Program-made: the position numbers and the translations under genes
Source of the DNA: VRUE01 sp963729995
Lineage (GTDB): Bacteria > Actinomycetota > Thermoleophilia > Solirubrobacterales > 70-9
Direction of reading: 5' to 3'
Length of the DNA: 64,000 nt
Assembly (NCBI GenBank): GCA_963729995.1
Contig: CAVSPF010000003.1
Span: forward strand, 1,054,001 to 1,118,000
Notes under the pieces: generated by a model
What the model was told of the DNA's origin: nothing
What the model saw: only the letters and a program-made list of their open reading frames with translations
Databases searched by the model: none
Part shown: positions 47,019-55,906 of the stretch, piece after piece
Layout: the number at the start of each line of letters is the position of its first letter
How positions within the stretch are numbered: the stretch's first letter is position 1

Positions 47019-49013
47019 ATGCCCGGCTCCCACCTGCCAGAGCGCGACCGTCCCTGGGTCATGCGCACCTACGCCGGCCACTCCGACGCCCGCCGCTCCA
47101 ACGAGCTCTACCGGCGCAACCTCGCCAAGGGGCAGACGGGCCTCTCGGTCGCCTTCGACCTGCCTACCCAGACCGGTTACGACCCGGGCGACGTCCTGGC
47201 CCGCGGCGAGGTCGGCAAGGTCGGCGTCTCGATCGCCCACAAGGGCGACATGCACCAGCTGCTCGACGGCATCCCGCTCGACGAGATGAACACGTCGATG
47301 ACGATCAACGCGACCGCCGCCTGGCTGCTCGGCCTCTACGTCACCGTCGCCGAGGAAAACGGAATCGACCGCGCGAAGCTGAGCGGCACAACCCAGAACG
47401 ACATCATCAAGGAGTACCTCTCGCGCGGCACCTACGCCTTCCCGCCGGCTCCCTCGATGCGGCTGATCGCCGACATGGTCGCCTTCACCGTCAACGAGGC
47501 GCCGAGCTGGAACCCGACCAACATCTGCAGCTACCACCTGCAGGAGGCCGGCGCGACGCCGGTCCAGGAGATCGCCTACGCGCTCTCCAACGGGATCGCC
47601 GTGCTCGACGAGGTGAGGGCGCGCGGCCAGGTCGCCGAGGGCGACTTCCCGCGCGTCTTCGGCCGCATCTCCTTCTTCGTCAACGCCGGCATCCGCTTCA
47701 TCGAGGAGACCGCCAAGCTGCGCGCGATGGGCCGGCTCTGGAACGAGATCGGCCGCGAGCGCTACGGCGTCACCGACGAGAAGATGCTGCGCTTCCGCTA
47801 CGGCGTCCAGGTCAACAGCCTCGGCCTGACCGAGGCGCAGCCGGAGAACAACATCCAGCGGATCGTGCTGGAGGCGCTTGCCGTGACGCTGAGCCGCGAC
47901 GCGCGCGCCCGCGCGATCCAGCTTCCCGCCTGGAACGAGGCGATGGGCCTCCCCCGCCCCTGGGACCAGCAGTGGAGCCTGCGCATCCAGCAGGTGCTGG
48001 CGCACGAGACCGATCTGCTCGAGTACCCCGACATCTTCGAGGGCTCAAAGGTGATGGACGGCCTCGTCGAGGAGCTGGTCGAGGGGGCCCGCGCCGAGAT
48101 GGCGGTGGTCACCGAGCACGGCGGCGCGGTCGCCGCCGTCCCCTATATGAAGGCCCGCCTGGTCGAGTCGCACCGGGATCGGGTGGCGCGGATCGAGAGC
48201 GGCGAGCTGAAGGTGGTCGGCCAGAACTGCTTCACCGAGAGCGAGGACTCGCCGCTGACCGCCGGCGCCGACGGCGGCATCCTCACCCCCGACCCCGAGG
48301 TCGAGCGCGAGCGGGTCGAGGCGCTCGAGCGCTGGAAGGCCGAGCGAGACGAGGGCGCGGTGCGCGCCGCCCTCGAGGAGCTGGCCCTGGCTGCGGCCGA
48401 CGAGAACCGCAACATCATGCCCGCGACGATCGCCGCAGCCCGGGCCGGCGCAACGACGGGAGAGTGGGCGCGGGTCCTGCGCGATGCGTTCGGCGCCTAT
48501 CGCGCGCCGACCGGCGTGGAGGGTGCCGCCCCGCCCGCGGATCGCGACCAGCTGGCGGAGATCCGTGGCCGCGTCGACGAGGTCTCTGAGCGGATCGGCC
48601 ACCGGATCAAGATCCTGGTCGGCAAGCCGGGCCTCGACGGGCACTCGAACGGCGCCGAGCAGGTTGCCCTGCGCGCTCGCGACGTGGGCATGGAGGTGAT
48701 CTACCAGGGGATCCGCCTCACTCCGGCGGAGATCGCCGAGTCGGCGTTGCAGGAGGACGTCGACGCGGTGGGCCTCTCGATTCTCTCAGGCTCGCACCTG
48801 GAGCTGATCCCAGAGGTGGTCCGGCTCCTGCGCGACGAGGGGGTCGACGTCCCCGTCGTGGTCGGAGGGATCATCCCGGCCGCCGACGCGGAGCAGTTGC
48901 GGGCCGCCGGCGTCGACGGCGTCTACACGCCCAGGGACTTCGACATCAACCGAATCATGGGCGAGATCGTCGAGCTGGTGCGGCGGCGGGCCGGCAGCGC
49001 CACCGCCGTCTGA
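47019..49013 (+). CDS. ecm: Ethylmalonyl-CoA mutase (B12-dependent, methylmalonyl-CoA mutase family)
   Basis: Rearranges ethylmalonyl-CoA to methylsuccinyl-CoA with adenosylcobalamin. With ATG 47019 it has 664 residues (eight more if TTG 46995 is used). The TIM-barrel half contains MRTYAGHSDARRSNELYRRN, AFDLPTQTGYD, NTSMTINATAAWLL and SWNPTNICSYHLQEAGA; the C-terminal cobalamin domain has the base-off motif GLDGHSNGAEQ and SILSGSH. Both domains in one chain and the motif wording fit Ecm/MeaA rather than two-subunit methylmalonyl-CoA mutase. The nearby ccr supplies its substrate after epimerization; no epimerase gene is seen here. Confidence 0.9.
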   Translation: MPGSHLPERDRPWVMRTYAGHSDARRSNELYRRNLAKGQTGLSVAFDLPTQTGYDPGDVLARGEVGKVGVSIAHKGDMHQLLDGIPLDEMNTSMTINATAAWLLGLYVTVAEENGIDRAKLSGTTQNDIIKEYLSRGTYAFPPAPSMRLIADMVAFTVNEAPSWNPTNICSYHLQEAGATPVQEIAYALSNGIAVLDEVRARGQVAEGDFPRVFGRISFFVNAGIRFIEETAKLRAMGRLWNEIGRERYGVTDEKMLRFRYGVQVNSLGLTEAQPENNIQRIVLEALAVTLSRDARARAIQLPAWNEAMGLPRPWDQQWSLRIQQVLAHETDLLEYPDIFEGSKVMDGLVEELVEGARAEMAVVTEHGGAVAAVPYMKARLVESHRDRVARIESGELKVVGQNCFTESEDSPLTAGADGGILTPDPEVERERVEALERWKAERDEGAVRAALEELALAAADENRNIMPATIAAARAGATTGEWARVLRDAFGAYRAPTGVEGAAPPADRDQLAEIRGRVDEVSERIGHRIKILVGKPGLDGHSNGAEQVALRARDVGMEVIYQGIRLTPAEIAESALQEDVDAVGLSILSGSHLELIPEVVRLLRDEGVDVPVVVGGIIPAADAEQLRAAGVDGVYTPRDFDINRIMGEIVELVRRRAGSATAV

Positions 49014-49042
49014 CCGATTTCACGTATTGGCAAGCGCGGGCC

Positions 49043-49633
49043 ATGCAGGAGCGCCACAATAGGCGCATGAGCGAGCTGAACGGGGATCGTTCCGCCTGGC
49101 TGCGCTGCTACCGGTGCTGGTCCCAGAACCTCGAGGTGCAGATCCACTACGACGCGATTCGTCGCGTCGACCCCGAGACCGGAATGCCCGCCGAAGGCGT
49201 GGACGAGGTGCAGGAGTCGGTCGTGCAGTGCCTCAATTGCATGCATGACCAGCCCCACCTGACGCTTCAGGACGACCGGGTCGTCCCCATTGAGGACCGT
49301 TGGGAGCGGATGGTCGCGGGGACGCCCTGGGTTGCGTCGTGCACGGTCACGGTCGACCAGGACCGGGTGGAAAGCTGCTCCGGCCCCGAAGCGGCTGAAT
49401 TCCTCACCTACGGCGCCTTCGGCGAGGCCGGCGTGCGCGAGTTCTTCACCCACGTCCGCTTCCACAAGCACAACGAGGAGCAGATCGTCGTCCACATGCT
49501 GGTCGAGCTCTACGCGCGCTCAGCCGAAGAGGCGACCGACGTTCTCGAAGCCGCCGCCCACGGCCCGCTCGAGATCACCTCGCTGGCGGAGGAGTCCCGC
49601 CCCCCGGCCCACGCCTCCGGCGAGGCCCACTAG
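49043..49633 (+). CDS. Hypothetical protein with putative zinc ribbon
   Basis: A 196-residue protein starting at ATG 49043, or at ATG 49067 (MSELNGDRS). Near the N-terminus CYRC is followed about 45 residues later by CLNC, a spacing compatible with a zinc-binding knuckle. The rest is acidic and contains FTHVRFHKHNEEQIVVHMLVEL with several His. No family is recognised. It follows ecm by 29 bp and is probably in its operon. Confidence 0.65.
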   Translation: MQERHNRRMSELNGDRSAWLRCYRCWSQNLEVQIHYDAIRRVDPETGMPAEGVDEVQESVVQCLNCMHDQPHLTLQDDRVVPIEDRWERMVAGTPWVASCTVTVDQDRVESCSGPEAAEFLTYGAFGEAGVREFFTHVRFHKHNEEQIVVHMLVELYARSAEEATDVLEAAAHGPLEITSLAEESRPPAHASGEAH

Positions 49634-49637
49634 TGCT

Positions 49638-50207
49638 ATTGGCGGAGCGGCGCATGGGCCTTGCGGCACGCGCCGTGCCGATCTGACGCTGCGCCTCGCG
49701 CGCCTGCTCGGCCAGAAGGTCCATTGGACAGGGAAGCCCCTCTTCTACGAAGGCCGGCCGATATTTCGCGCCAAGGGACCGATCACGCTGGGCGACGACT
49801 GTCGCCTATACGGCGGCCCGGTTCGCACCCGTCTAATTACGCGGCCTTCGGGGCGAATTGTGCTCGGCGACTACGTCGGGATCAACTTCGGAAGCGAGAT
49901 AACCGCCGAGTGCCTGGTGACGGTGGGGGATCGCACGAGAATTGGGCCTTTCGTGACGATCTACGACACCAGCTTCCACGCAGTCAACGAGGGGGAAGAG
50001 ACGAAGATCGCGGCCGTCGAAATCGGCTCGAACGTCTGGATCGGCCGCCAAGCGATGATCCTTCCGGGAGTCACGATCGGCGACCATTCAGTCGTCGCCT
50101 CTGGCGCTGTGGTTACGCGCGACGTCCCACCGCGCACGCTCGTCGCCGGAAATCCAGCCCGCGTGGTTGGGGAGGTGCGTGCCGCCGACGATTGGTGGCG
50201 CGAGTGA
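49638..50207 (+). CDS. Left-handed beta-helix acetyltransferase, start codon unclear
   Basis: The hexapeptide-repeat domain is clear: ITLGDDCRLYGG, GRIVLGDYVGINFGSEITAECLV, VGDRTRIGPFVTIYDTSFHAV (catalytic His), IGSNVWIGRQAMILPGVTIGDHSVVASGAVVTRDVPP and AGNPARVVGEV, in order, as in WbbJ/maltose-type O-acetyltransferases. No ATG, GTG or TTG exists in frame between the previous stop and the first conserved residues; ATT 49638 or CTG 49683 are the only near-cognate options. The coding region has more A/T in third positions (CTAATTACG, ATATTTCGC) than neighbours, hinting at recent transfer or 5' damage. Confidence 0.7.
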   Translation: MGGAAHGPCGTRRADLTLRLARLLGQKVHWTGKPLFYEGRPIFRAKGPITLGDDCRLYGGPVRTRLITRPSGRIVLGDYVGINFGSEITAECLVTVGDRTRIGPFVTIYDTSFHAVNEGEETKIAAVEIGSNVWIGRQAMILPGVTIGDHSVVASGAVVTRDVPPRTLVAGNPARVVGEVRAADDWWRE

Positions 50208-50262
50208 GAGTCTCGCCCCCGGACGGCTGGTGCCGGGTCTAACTCGCACCGCGGTACGGAAC

Positions 50263-52179
50263 TCAGATCTTGAAATTTCTCGTCGCCGGCGTTGGATCGG
50301 GTCCGGTGGAGTTGACCGCCCGTACCTCGAACTCGTAGCGACCGGGCTTCAGGTGCTTGTAGGTCTTGGGCGATGCACACTTGGAGAACCTGGCATGCGG
50401 CCTCTTACCGTGCTTCTTCTTCGGCCTTACCAGCTTGCATTGAAACCCCGAGGAGCCTCCGAGCGCTGCAAACCTGAACCTCGCCGTGCCCTTCCCCTTC
50501 CTGATCTTCGCTCCGGTGATCTTCGTGTCGGGCGGCGAGGGGGGAGGGACCGGTTCCAGCAGCCGTTCCTGTGCGGTAGGGCCGAAGCCGAGCAGATGCC
50601 CGTCGAAGGTGCCGACGTAGATGCGGCCACCGTTGGCGTCGGGGCGGGCGAACTTGGCGGCGATTCCGATCTGGCCGCTCCAGAGGAGATGAGGGGAACC
50701 GTTGACCGGAACAGCGCTGTAGGCGTCAAGCGTCGAGCCTTCGCACTTGAACGGATGCGCGCAACGCGTCAGCCAAACGATCCCCGAGCCGTCCGTGGCG
50801 CCGGCGGAGGTGACGATCGGGGAGCCCGAGCCGTAACCGAGAATTTTGGGTGTTTCCGCCGCCAAAGAGAGTTCAGGCGTGCCGCTTTCGTCCGTGCCGT
50901 ACTTGAACATCTCGAAGGACCCGGTCGTGCCTTCGAACTGATCGCCGCCGGTCGAAGGTACGTAGATGTAGCCACCGTCGCCCGGCCAGACGGCCATCGA
51001 CCCCCAGAGCCCACCAGCTTCGGGGACCGGGTTGGGGATCTCCTGCACGATCTTGTCTTCTCCCCCCGGCCCCTGGCCCATGCCGCCAAGATCGTCTCGG
51101 TTGAGCAGGTAGACGACGCCCTGCTTGCCGACCTGGACCAGCAGATGTGGGATGGCTCCGGTGCCGAAGTAGGGCGAAGGCAGGCCCAGCGGCGCCCCGG
51201 AGCCGAGGTCGAGGTCTCCTTCGTCGATGAATTCGTTATCGGCGGGAGAGAAGAAGTCCGTCGCCTTGAGGCTGCCGTCTTCCTGCACGCCAACGCGCAC
51301 CACCGACTCGCCGAGTCGGCCTTCGGGCGGTGTGTCGCCCGGGCCTGGGGGCGGTGGCATTCCCCCGATTCCCCACCCGGCGGTTCCGCTGTTGCCGGAG
51401 GCGAAGAGGATCTGGCCGTCGCCGTCGGAGACGAGTCCCCCGCCTGCCTGCCAGATCGAGGCGCCGTTTTCCGAGTCGGTCCACATCGCCTTGATTTCGC
51501 CCGAGGTGGAGACGCCGACGATCCAGCCCCGGAAAGGCGGCTTGTCGCAGAGGCTGCCGAAGCCAGCGTAGACCACGCCGTTCAACAGCAGCAAGGCCGG
51601 GCGCTCGAGCAACTGGGTGGGTTCGAAGGTGACGGGCAGGTTGTCCGCTTCTTCTTCGGGGATGACCACCGGGAAGCCGGGCTCCTCTTCCCCGTTTTTC
51701 ATGCTCACCGCGTGCATGCTCCAGAGCGCCTGGCCGGATTCGCCGGATTTGTAGGTCTTGGCGAAGAAGTAGGCGGTGTTGGTGGCGGGGTCGATCACCG
51801 GCGTGCCGGTGATCCCAACGTGGGGACCGGGATTGGAACAGCCTGCGAGATCGGCGGAGTTCCAGGGCGTCCCCACGTTGCGTTCCCACTGGATCGCGCC
51901 GCTCTGGGGATCGATGCCGTAGATCCAATTGTCCTGCGTCGCAGCTAGCAGGGTGTTGCCCGAGACCAGCGGCTGGGCATAGACCTGGCCCTTGACCGGG
52001 GTATCGAAGATTGGGCCGAACCCACCGCCTTCAAGGAGCTGAGGCGTCAACTGCGCCTCGTCGGGGTACCAGCCGGTGCGCAGCGAGTCCGCGCCCGCCA
52101 TCACCGGTTCCTGCGCCGCCGCCGGGGAAACTGCAAAGGCAAGGACTGCGGCGGTGACGATCAGGGACGTTCTGGTCAT
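50263..52179 (-). CDS. Secreted PQQ-type beta-propeller protein with C-terminal Ig-like domain
   Basis: A 638-residue exported protein: signal peptide (VTAAVLAFAVSPAAAQ), repeated propeller blades (GNTLLAATQDNWIYGIDPQSGAIQWERN is followed by others such as GGRIYVGTFDGHLLGF) and a C-terminal domain from about 545 (DTKITGAKIRKGKG, SSGFQCKLVRPKKK, SKCASPKTYKHLKPGRYEF in order) with the paired cysteines of the Ig-like modules common in Solirubrobacterales. It resembles BamB/PQQ dehydrogenase propellers, but no PQQ-enzyme catalytic motif was identified. Its ATG overlaps the MaoC gene stop, placing a secreted protein in an acyl-CoA operon. Confidence 0.85.
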   Translation of the reverse strand: MTRTSLIVTAAVLAFAVSPAAAQEPVMAGADSLRTGWYPDEAQLTPQLLEGGGFGPIFDTPVKGQVYAQPLVSGNTLLAATQDNWIYGIDPQSGAIQWERNVGTPWNSADLAGCSNPGPHVGITGTPVIDPATNTAYFFAKTYKSGESGQALWSMHAVSMKNGEEEPGFPVVIPEEEADNLPVTFEPTQLLERPALLLLNGVVYAGFGSLCDKPPFRGWIVGVSTSGEIKAMWTDSENGASIWQAGGGLVSDGDGQILFASGNSGTAGWGIGGMPPPPGPGDTPPEGRLGESVVRVGVQEDGSLKATDFFSPADNEFIDEGDLDLGSGAPLGLPSPYFGTGAIPHLLVQVGKQGVVYLLNRDDLGGMGQGPGGEDKIVQEIPNPVPEAGGLWGSMAVWPGDGGYIYVPSTGGDQFEGTTGSFEMFKYGTDESGTPELSLAAETPKILGYGSGSPIVTSAGATDGSGIVWLTRCAHPFKCEGSTLDAYSAVPVNGSPHLLWSGQIGIAAKFARPDANGGRIYVGTFDGHLLGFGPTAQERLLEPVPPPSPPDTKITGAKIRKGKGTARFRFAALGGSSGFQCKLVRPKKKHGKRPHARFSKCASPKTYKHLKPGRYEFEVRAVNSTGPDPTPATRNFKI

Positions 52180-52691
52180 GCAGGTTTCTTGCGCGGCACG
52201 AGCACGAGCCGCTTGAACTCGGCCACCAGCACGCCGTCCTGGTTGAGCACCCGGGTATGGACCTTGACGACGCCCCGGTCGGGCTTCGATTTCGACGGCT
52301 TCACGTCGAGCACCTCGGTCTCGCAGAAGAGCGTGTCTCCGTGGAAGACCGGGTTGGGATGGCTGAGCTCTTCGGTCGCCAGGTTGGCGATCGCCTTCCC
52401 CGAGACGTCGGAGACCGACATCCCCAGCGCCAGCGAGTAGACGAGCGGCCCGACGACGACGTTTCGGCCCTGCTGCGACTGCTTGGCGTAGACGTCGTTG
52501 AGGTGGAGCGGATGGTGGTTCATCGTGATCAGGCAGAAGAGGTGGTCGTCCGCCTCGGTCACGGTCTTGGCCGGCCAGTGCTTGTAGACGGCGCCGACCT
52601 CGAACTCCTCGAGGTAGCGGCCATAGGCGTGCGCGCCGGACGCCTCGCGCTCGGCCTGATCGGTGGTCAGCTGATATGTCTCGTCGCTCAT
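52176..52691 (-). CDS. MaoC-like hydratase, probable mesaconyl-CoA hydratase
   Basis: A 171-residue hot-dog-fold enoyl-CoA hydratase. The hydratase motif region reads FCLITMNHHPLHLNDVYAKQ with the Asn/His positions expected, followed by GPLVYSLALGMS. Next to the acyl-CoA dehydrogenase, Ecm, Ccr and the malyl-CoA lyase-type gene, the likely role is hydration of mesaconyl-CoA to methylmalyl-CoA. The Rhodobacter enzyme is a double-length protein, whereas this is a single domain, so the substrate is inferred from context. Confidence 0.8.
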   Translation of the reverse strand: MSDETYQLTTDQAEREASGAHAYGRYLEEFEVGAVYKHWPAKTVTEADDHLFCLITMNHHPLHLNDVYAKQSQQGRNVVVGPLVYSLALGMSVSDVSGKAIANLATEELSHPNPVFHGDTLFCETEVLDVKPSKSKPDRGVVKVHTRVLNQDGVLVAEFKRLVLVPRKKPA

Positions 52692-52760
52692 CGGTCTCGG
52701 AGTCTCCTCTGGGTTTTGACGGCGCGGATGCTATCCGCGCGGAAGTTCTCCGGCCCGCCG

Positions 52761-53123
52761 CTAACGGACCTTCTTGAGGCGGGAGCGCTGCTCCTGGCGC
52801 TCCACCACCTGGGCGATCAGCTTCTTCACGTTGGAGTCGCCGGTCGCCTTGATGTGGCCGGTCTCGAACGCTTTGCGATAGCTCTTCAAGGTGCCGCGCT
52901 CGGCCAGCTCGTTGAACTGGGGGCGGTCGATCTGGACCAGGATGCGCTCGTCCTGCGCCAGGTCCTTGCTGATCTTCGGCCCCGGAACCTCGACCCGGTA
53001 GAGCTGGATGTCCTTCCTGCCCTTCAGTTCCAGCCCGAAGACCAGCTTCAGCTTCTGCAGAGCCGGAACCTCGGCCTGAAACCGCTCGACCGCCGTGCGG
53101 ATCAGATCAGCGGTGGACGCCAT
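52761..53123 (-). CDS. SCP-2 sterol-transfer-like domain protein
   Basis: A 120-residue protein whose pattern (LIRTAVERFQAEVPALQKLKL, VFGLELKGRKDIQLYRVEVPGP, ERILVQIDRPQFNELAERGTL, SYRKAFETGHIKATGDSNVKKLI in order) fits the SCP-2 fold that carries lipids or acyl-CoA. The GHIKATGD segment is the usual end of this domain. Placed between the acyl-CoA dehydrogenase and MaoC genes, it may bind acyl-CoA intermediates. Confidence 0.75.
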   Translation of the reverse strand: MASTADLIRTAVERFQAEVPALQKLKLVFGLELKGRKDIQLYRVEVPGPKISKDLAQDERILVQIDRPQFNELAERGTLKSYRKAFETGHIKATGDSNVKKLIAQVVERQEQRSRLKKVR

Positions 53124-53153
53124 GACCCCCCACGGCGGTTTGCGGCGCTCCGC

Positions 53154-54368
53154 TCAAATCTTGTACCTCGACAGGAGCTTCTTGCCGATCACCATCCGCT
53201 GGATCTCCGAGGTGCCCTCGCCGATCAGGAGCAGCGGCGCGTCGCGGTAGAGCCGCTCGATCTCGTACTCCTTCGAGTAGCCGTAGCCGCCGTGGATGCG
53301 GAAGCACTCCTCGACGCACTCCTTGCCCGTCTCCGAGGCGAACAGCTTCGCCATGCCGGCCTCGAGGTCGGAGCGCTCGCCGGCGTCCTTCAGCCGCGCC
53401 GCTTTGCGGGTGAGGAGGCGGGCCGCCTCGACCTTGGTCGCCATGTCGGCGAGCTTGAACTGGATCGCCTGGTGCTGGGCGATCTGCTTGCCGAAGGTCT
53501 TGCGCTCCTGGCTGTAGCGGAGCGCCAGCTCGAGCGCACGCTGGGCGATCCCGACGCCGCGCGCGGCGACGTTGACCCGGCCCACCTCGAGCGCGTCCAT
53601 CATCTGCACGAAGCCCTGGCCGACGCCCGCCTCCTCGCCGCCCAGCACCCGCTCCGGCGGGCAGCGGTAGCCATCGTAGACCAGCTCGGTCGACTCGACG
53701 CCCTTGTAGCCCATCTTCTTGATCTTGGGCGGGACGATCAGCCCCTTGAACTCGCCCGTGTTCTCTTCGACCCAGGGCTCCTTCTCGGTGATGAAGCAGG
53801 TCATGCCCTTGTAGGGCGGGTCCGCCTTCGGGTCGGTCTTCACCAGCACGAAGACGACGCCGGAGCCGAGGCCGTTCGTGACCCACATCTTCTGGCCGTT
53901 CAGCTCCCACTTCCCGTCCTCGACCTTCTTGGCGCTCGCCTTGATGCCCTGCACGTCGGAACCCACCTCAGGCTCCGAGAGCGAGAACGCGGCGCGGATC
54001 TCGCCGGTCGTCATCTTCGGCAGGAAGTAGTCCTTCTGCTCGTCGGTGCCGAACTTCATCAGCAGGTAGGAGCCGATGAAGTGGGTGTTGACGACGCCCG
54101 AGATCGAGATCCAGCCGCGCGAGAGCTCTTCGACGATCATCGCGTAGGTCGTCAGGTCGAGCCCCATGCCGCCGTACTCCTCGGGGATCGTCACCCCGAA
54201 CAGCCCCAGCTCCTTCATTTCCTCGACGATCGGCTCCGGGAAGGAGTCCTCGTGGTCGTAGTGCTCGGCGTTGGGGATGATCTTCTCGTCGGCGAACTGG
54301 CGGACCATCTCGGTGATGTCGCGCTGAATGTCGGTCTGCTCGCTATGGGCGGCGGTTTCTACGGCCAT
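53154..54368 (-). CDS. Acyl-CoA dehydrogenase, candidate methylsuccinyl-CoA dehydrogenase
   Basis: A 404-residue FAD enzyme starting at ATG 54368 with AGGAG just upstream. Family signatures: AAFSLSEPEVGSDVQGIKASAKK, WVTNGLGSG (FAD/substrate), RKTFGKQIAQHQAIQFKLADM, and the catalytic Glu region LLLIGEGTSEIQRMVIGKKLL. In the ethylmalonyl-CoA pathway an acyl-CoA dehydrogenase oxidizes methylsuccinyl-CoA to mesaconyl-CoA; location beside the MaoC gene supports that. The proteobacterial enzyme is longer (about 550 residues), so a branched-chain acyl-CoA substrate is the alternative. Confidence 0.85.
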   Translation of the reverse strand: MAVETAAHSEQTDIQRDITEMVRQFADEKIIPNAEHYDHEDSFPEPIVEEMKELGLFGVTIPEEYGGMGLDLTTYAMIVEELSRGWISISGVVNTHFIGSYLLMKFGTDEQKDYFLPKMTTGEIRAAFSLSEPEVGSDVQGIKASAKKVEDGKWELNGQKMWVTNGLGSGVVFVLVKTDPKADPPYKGMTCFITEKEPWVEENTGEFKGLIVPPKIKKMGYKGVESTELVYDGYRCPPERVLGGEEAGVGQGFVQMMDALEVGRVNVAARGVGIAQRALELALRYSQERKTFGKQIAQHQAIQFKLADMATKVEAARLLTRKAARLKDAGERSDLEAGMAKLFASETGKECVEECFRIHGGYGYSKEYEIERLYRDAPLLLIGEGTSEIQRMVIGKKLLSRYKI

Positions 54369-54409
54369 GTCTCCTAGCTCGATCAGGTCGGGGAGCGAAT
54401 CGGCCGGCG

Positions 54410-55885
54410 TCAGGGCTCTGCCGGCGGGGAGCCGAAGGATATCGCCGCCATTGGTGCGCGGGCCTTGAGCAGCATCTCCTCGTACTCCTCGCGGGGGTCG
54501 GACTGCACGACGATCGCCCCGCCCGTCCCAATGCTCGTCGACCCGCCGTCGATCACGATGGTCCTGATCGCGACGCTGAGGTCGCAACCTCCGCTCAGTC
54601 CCAGGTAGCCGATCGCGCCCGAATAGACGCCACGGGCCTCGCCCTCCAGCTCGTCGATGATCTCCATCGTCCGCACCTTCGGGGCGCCGGTCATCGAGCC
54701 GGGGGGAAAGCAGGCGCGAACGCACTCCATCGGCGCGACGCCCTCGCGCAACCGGCCACGCACGGCGGAGACGAGCTGGTGCACGGTCTCGTAGGTCTCG
54801 ACCGCCATCAGCTGGGGCACGTCGATCGTCCCGTACTCGCAGACGATGCCGAGGTCGTTGCGCAGCAGGTCGACGATCGTCATGTTCTCGGCGCGGCTCT
54901 TCTCGTCGCCGCACAGCTCTTCGGCCAGGCGCGCATCCTCGCTCGGGGTCTCGCCGCGACGGCGGGTGCCCTTGATCGGCCTCGCTTCGGCCCAGCGGTC
55001 GCGGTCCACCTTGAGGAAGCGCTCGGGGGAGGAGCTCAACACGGCGACCTCGCCGAAGCGCAGGAGGGCGGCAAACGGCGCCGGGTTGACGCTGCGCAGG
55101 CAACGGTAGAGCTGCAGCGGATCGGGGGGCGCCGCTCCCGCGGCGATCTTGTTGGTCAGGCAGACCTCGTAGGTCTCGCCCGCGAACAGGCGCCGCTTGC
55201 AGATGGCGATGTCTTCGAGGTAGCGCTCATGGGAACGGCTGAGCCGGAGCTCGACCGGCTCTCCGTCGGCCGGCCCCTCCACCCGCACGGGGTCGGAGAG
55301 GGGCGGCAGCGATGCGAGCTGCCGGCTGGTCTCGTCGATCCACCTCTCCCCCTCCCCCACGTCGTCCGGCTCGGTCACGCAGACGAGGTAGGTGCGCCGC
55401 TCCAGGTGGTCGAAGGCGATGATGCGATCGGCGAAGAAAAACGCCGCGTCGGGGGTCGAGGCCGCGTGGGCGGCATCGCCCTCGCAATCCGCCTTCAGCT
55501 CGTAGCCGAAGTAGCCGACGAAGCCGCAGTTGAAGTCGAACGGCAGCTCGTCGGCGATGCAGCGCAGCCGGCGCATCTCACGGCTGAGGTAGTCGAAGAT
55601 CGATTCGCGCAGCACGCGCATCTCGCCTCCGCGCCGGACGGTGACCTCGCGGCGACCCACGTCGTAGGCGATCGTCGCGCCAAGTGGCCCGTCGCCCGTG
55701 CCGATGAACGAGAAGCGGGCGCGCTCGCCGACGCCGCTGCTGCTGTCCAGCCAGAACGCGCTCGGGCTGTCTCCGCAGAGGCTCACGAAGGCCCGCTCGG
55801 CATCGTGCGGGGTGTCGATTCGCCTCATCCGCAGCTCCAGGGGTGCCTTGATCGAAGGGGTCTTGATCGGCCGCTCTGTCAGCAT
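54410..55885 (-). CDS. pabB: Aminodeoxychorismate synthase component I
   Basis: Makes 4-amino-4-deoxychorismate for folate. The 491-residue chorismate-binding enzyme has YEVCLTNKI, the active-site Lys in EARPIKGTRRRG, AENMTIVDLLRNDLG, FPPGSMTGAPKVRTMEIIDELE and YSGAIGYLG, and a C-terminal GGAIVVQSDPREEYEEMLLKA. The Lys in PIKGT is typical of PabB rather than anthranilate synthase TrpE. The glutamine amidotransferase subunit is not nearby. pabC starts 21 bp away on the other strand. Confidence 0.93.
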   Translation of the reverse strand: MLTERPIKTPSIKAPLELRMRRIDTPHDAERAFVSLCGDSPSAFWLDSSSGVGERARFSFIGTGDGPLGATIAYDVGRREVTVRRGGEMRVLRESIFDYLSREMRRLRCIADELPFDFNCGFVGYFGYELKADCEGDAAHAASTPDAAFFFADRIIAFDHLERRTYLVCVTEPDDVGEGERWIDETSRQLASLPPLSDPVRVEGPADGEPVELRLSRSHERYLEDIAICKRRLFAGETYEVCLTNKIAAGAAPPDPLQLYRCLRSVNPAPFAALLRFGEVAVLSSSPERFLKVDRDRWAEARPIKGTRRRGETPSEDARLAEELCGDEKSRAENMTIVDLLRNDLGIVCEYGTIDVPQLMAVETYETVHQLVSAVRGRLREGVAPMECVRACFPPGSMTGAPKVRTMEIIDELEGEARGVYSGAIGYLGLSGGCDLSVAIRTIVIDGGSTSIGTGGAIVVQSDPREEYEEMLLKARAPMAAISFGSPPAEP

Positions 55886-55906
55886 CGCCCTTCAAAATAG
55901 CCCGGC

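Noticed and set aside
49290..49632. N-terminal extension of the acetyltransferase back to ATG 49290
   Set aside because: In this stretch the frame is out of phase with the well-formed zinc-ribbon protein and reads as Arg/Ser/Pro-rich nonsense.
52257..54377. A 706-codon open frame opposite the MaoC, SCP2 and acyl-CoA dehydrogenase genes
   Set aside because: It spans three well-supported minus-strand genes and their gaps and shows only low-complexity Leu/Arg/Gly sequence.
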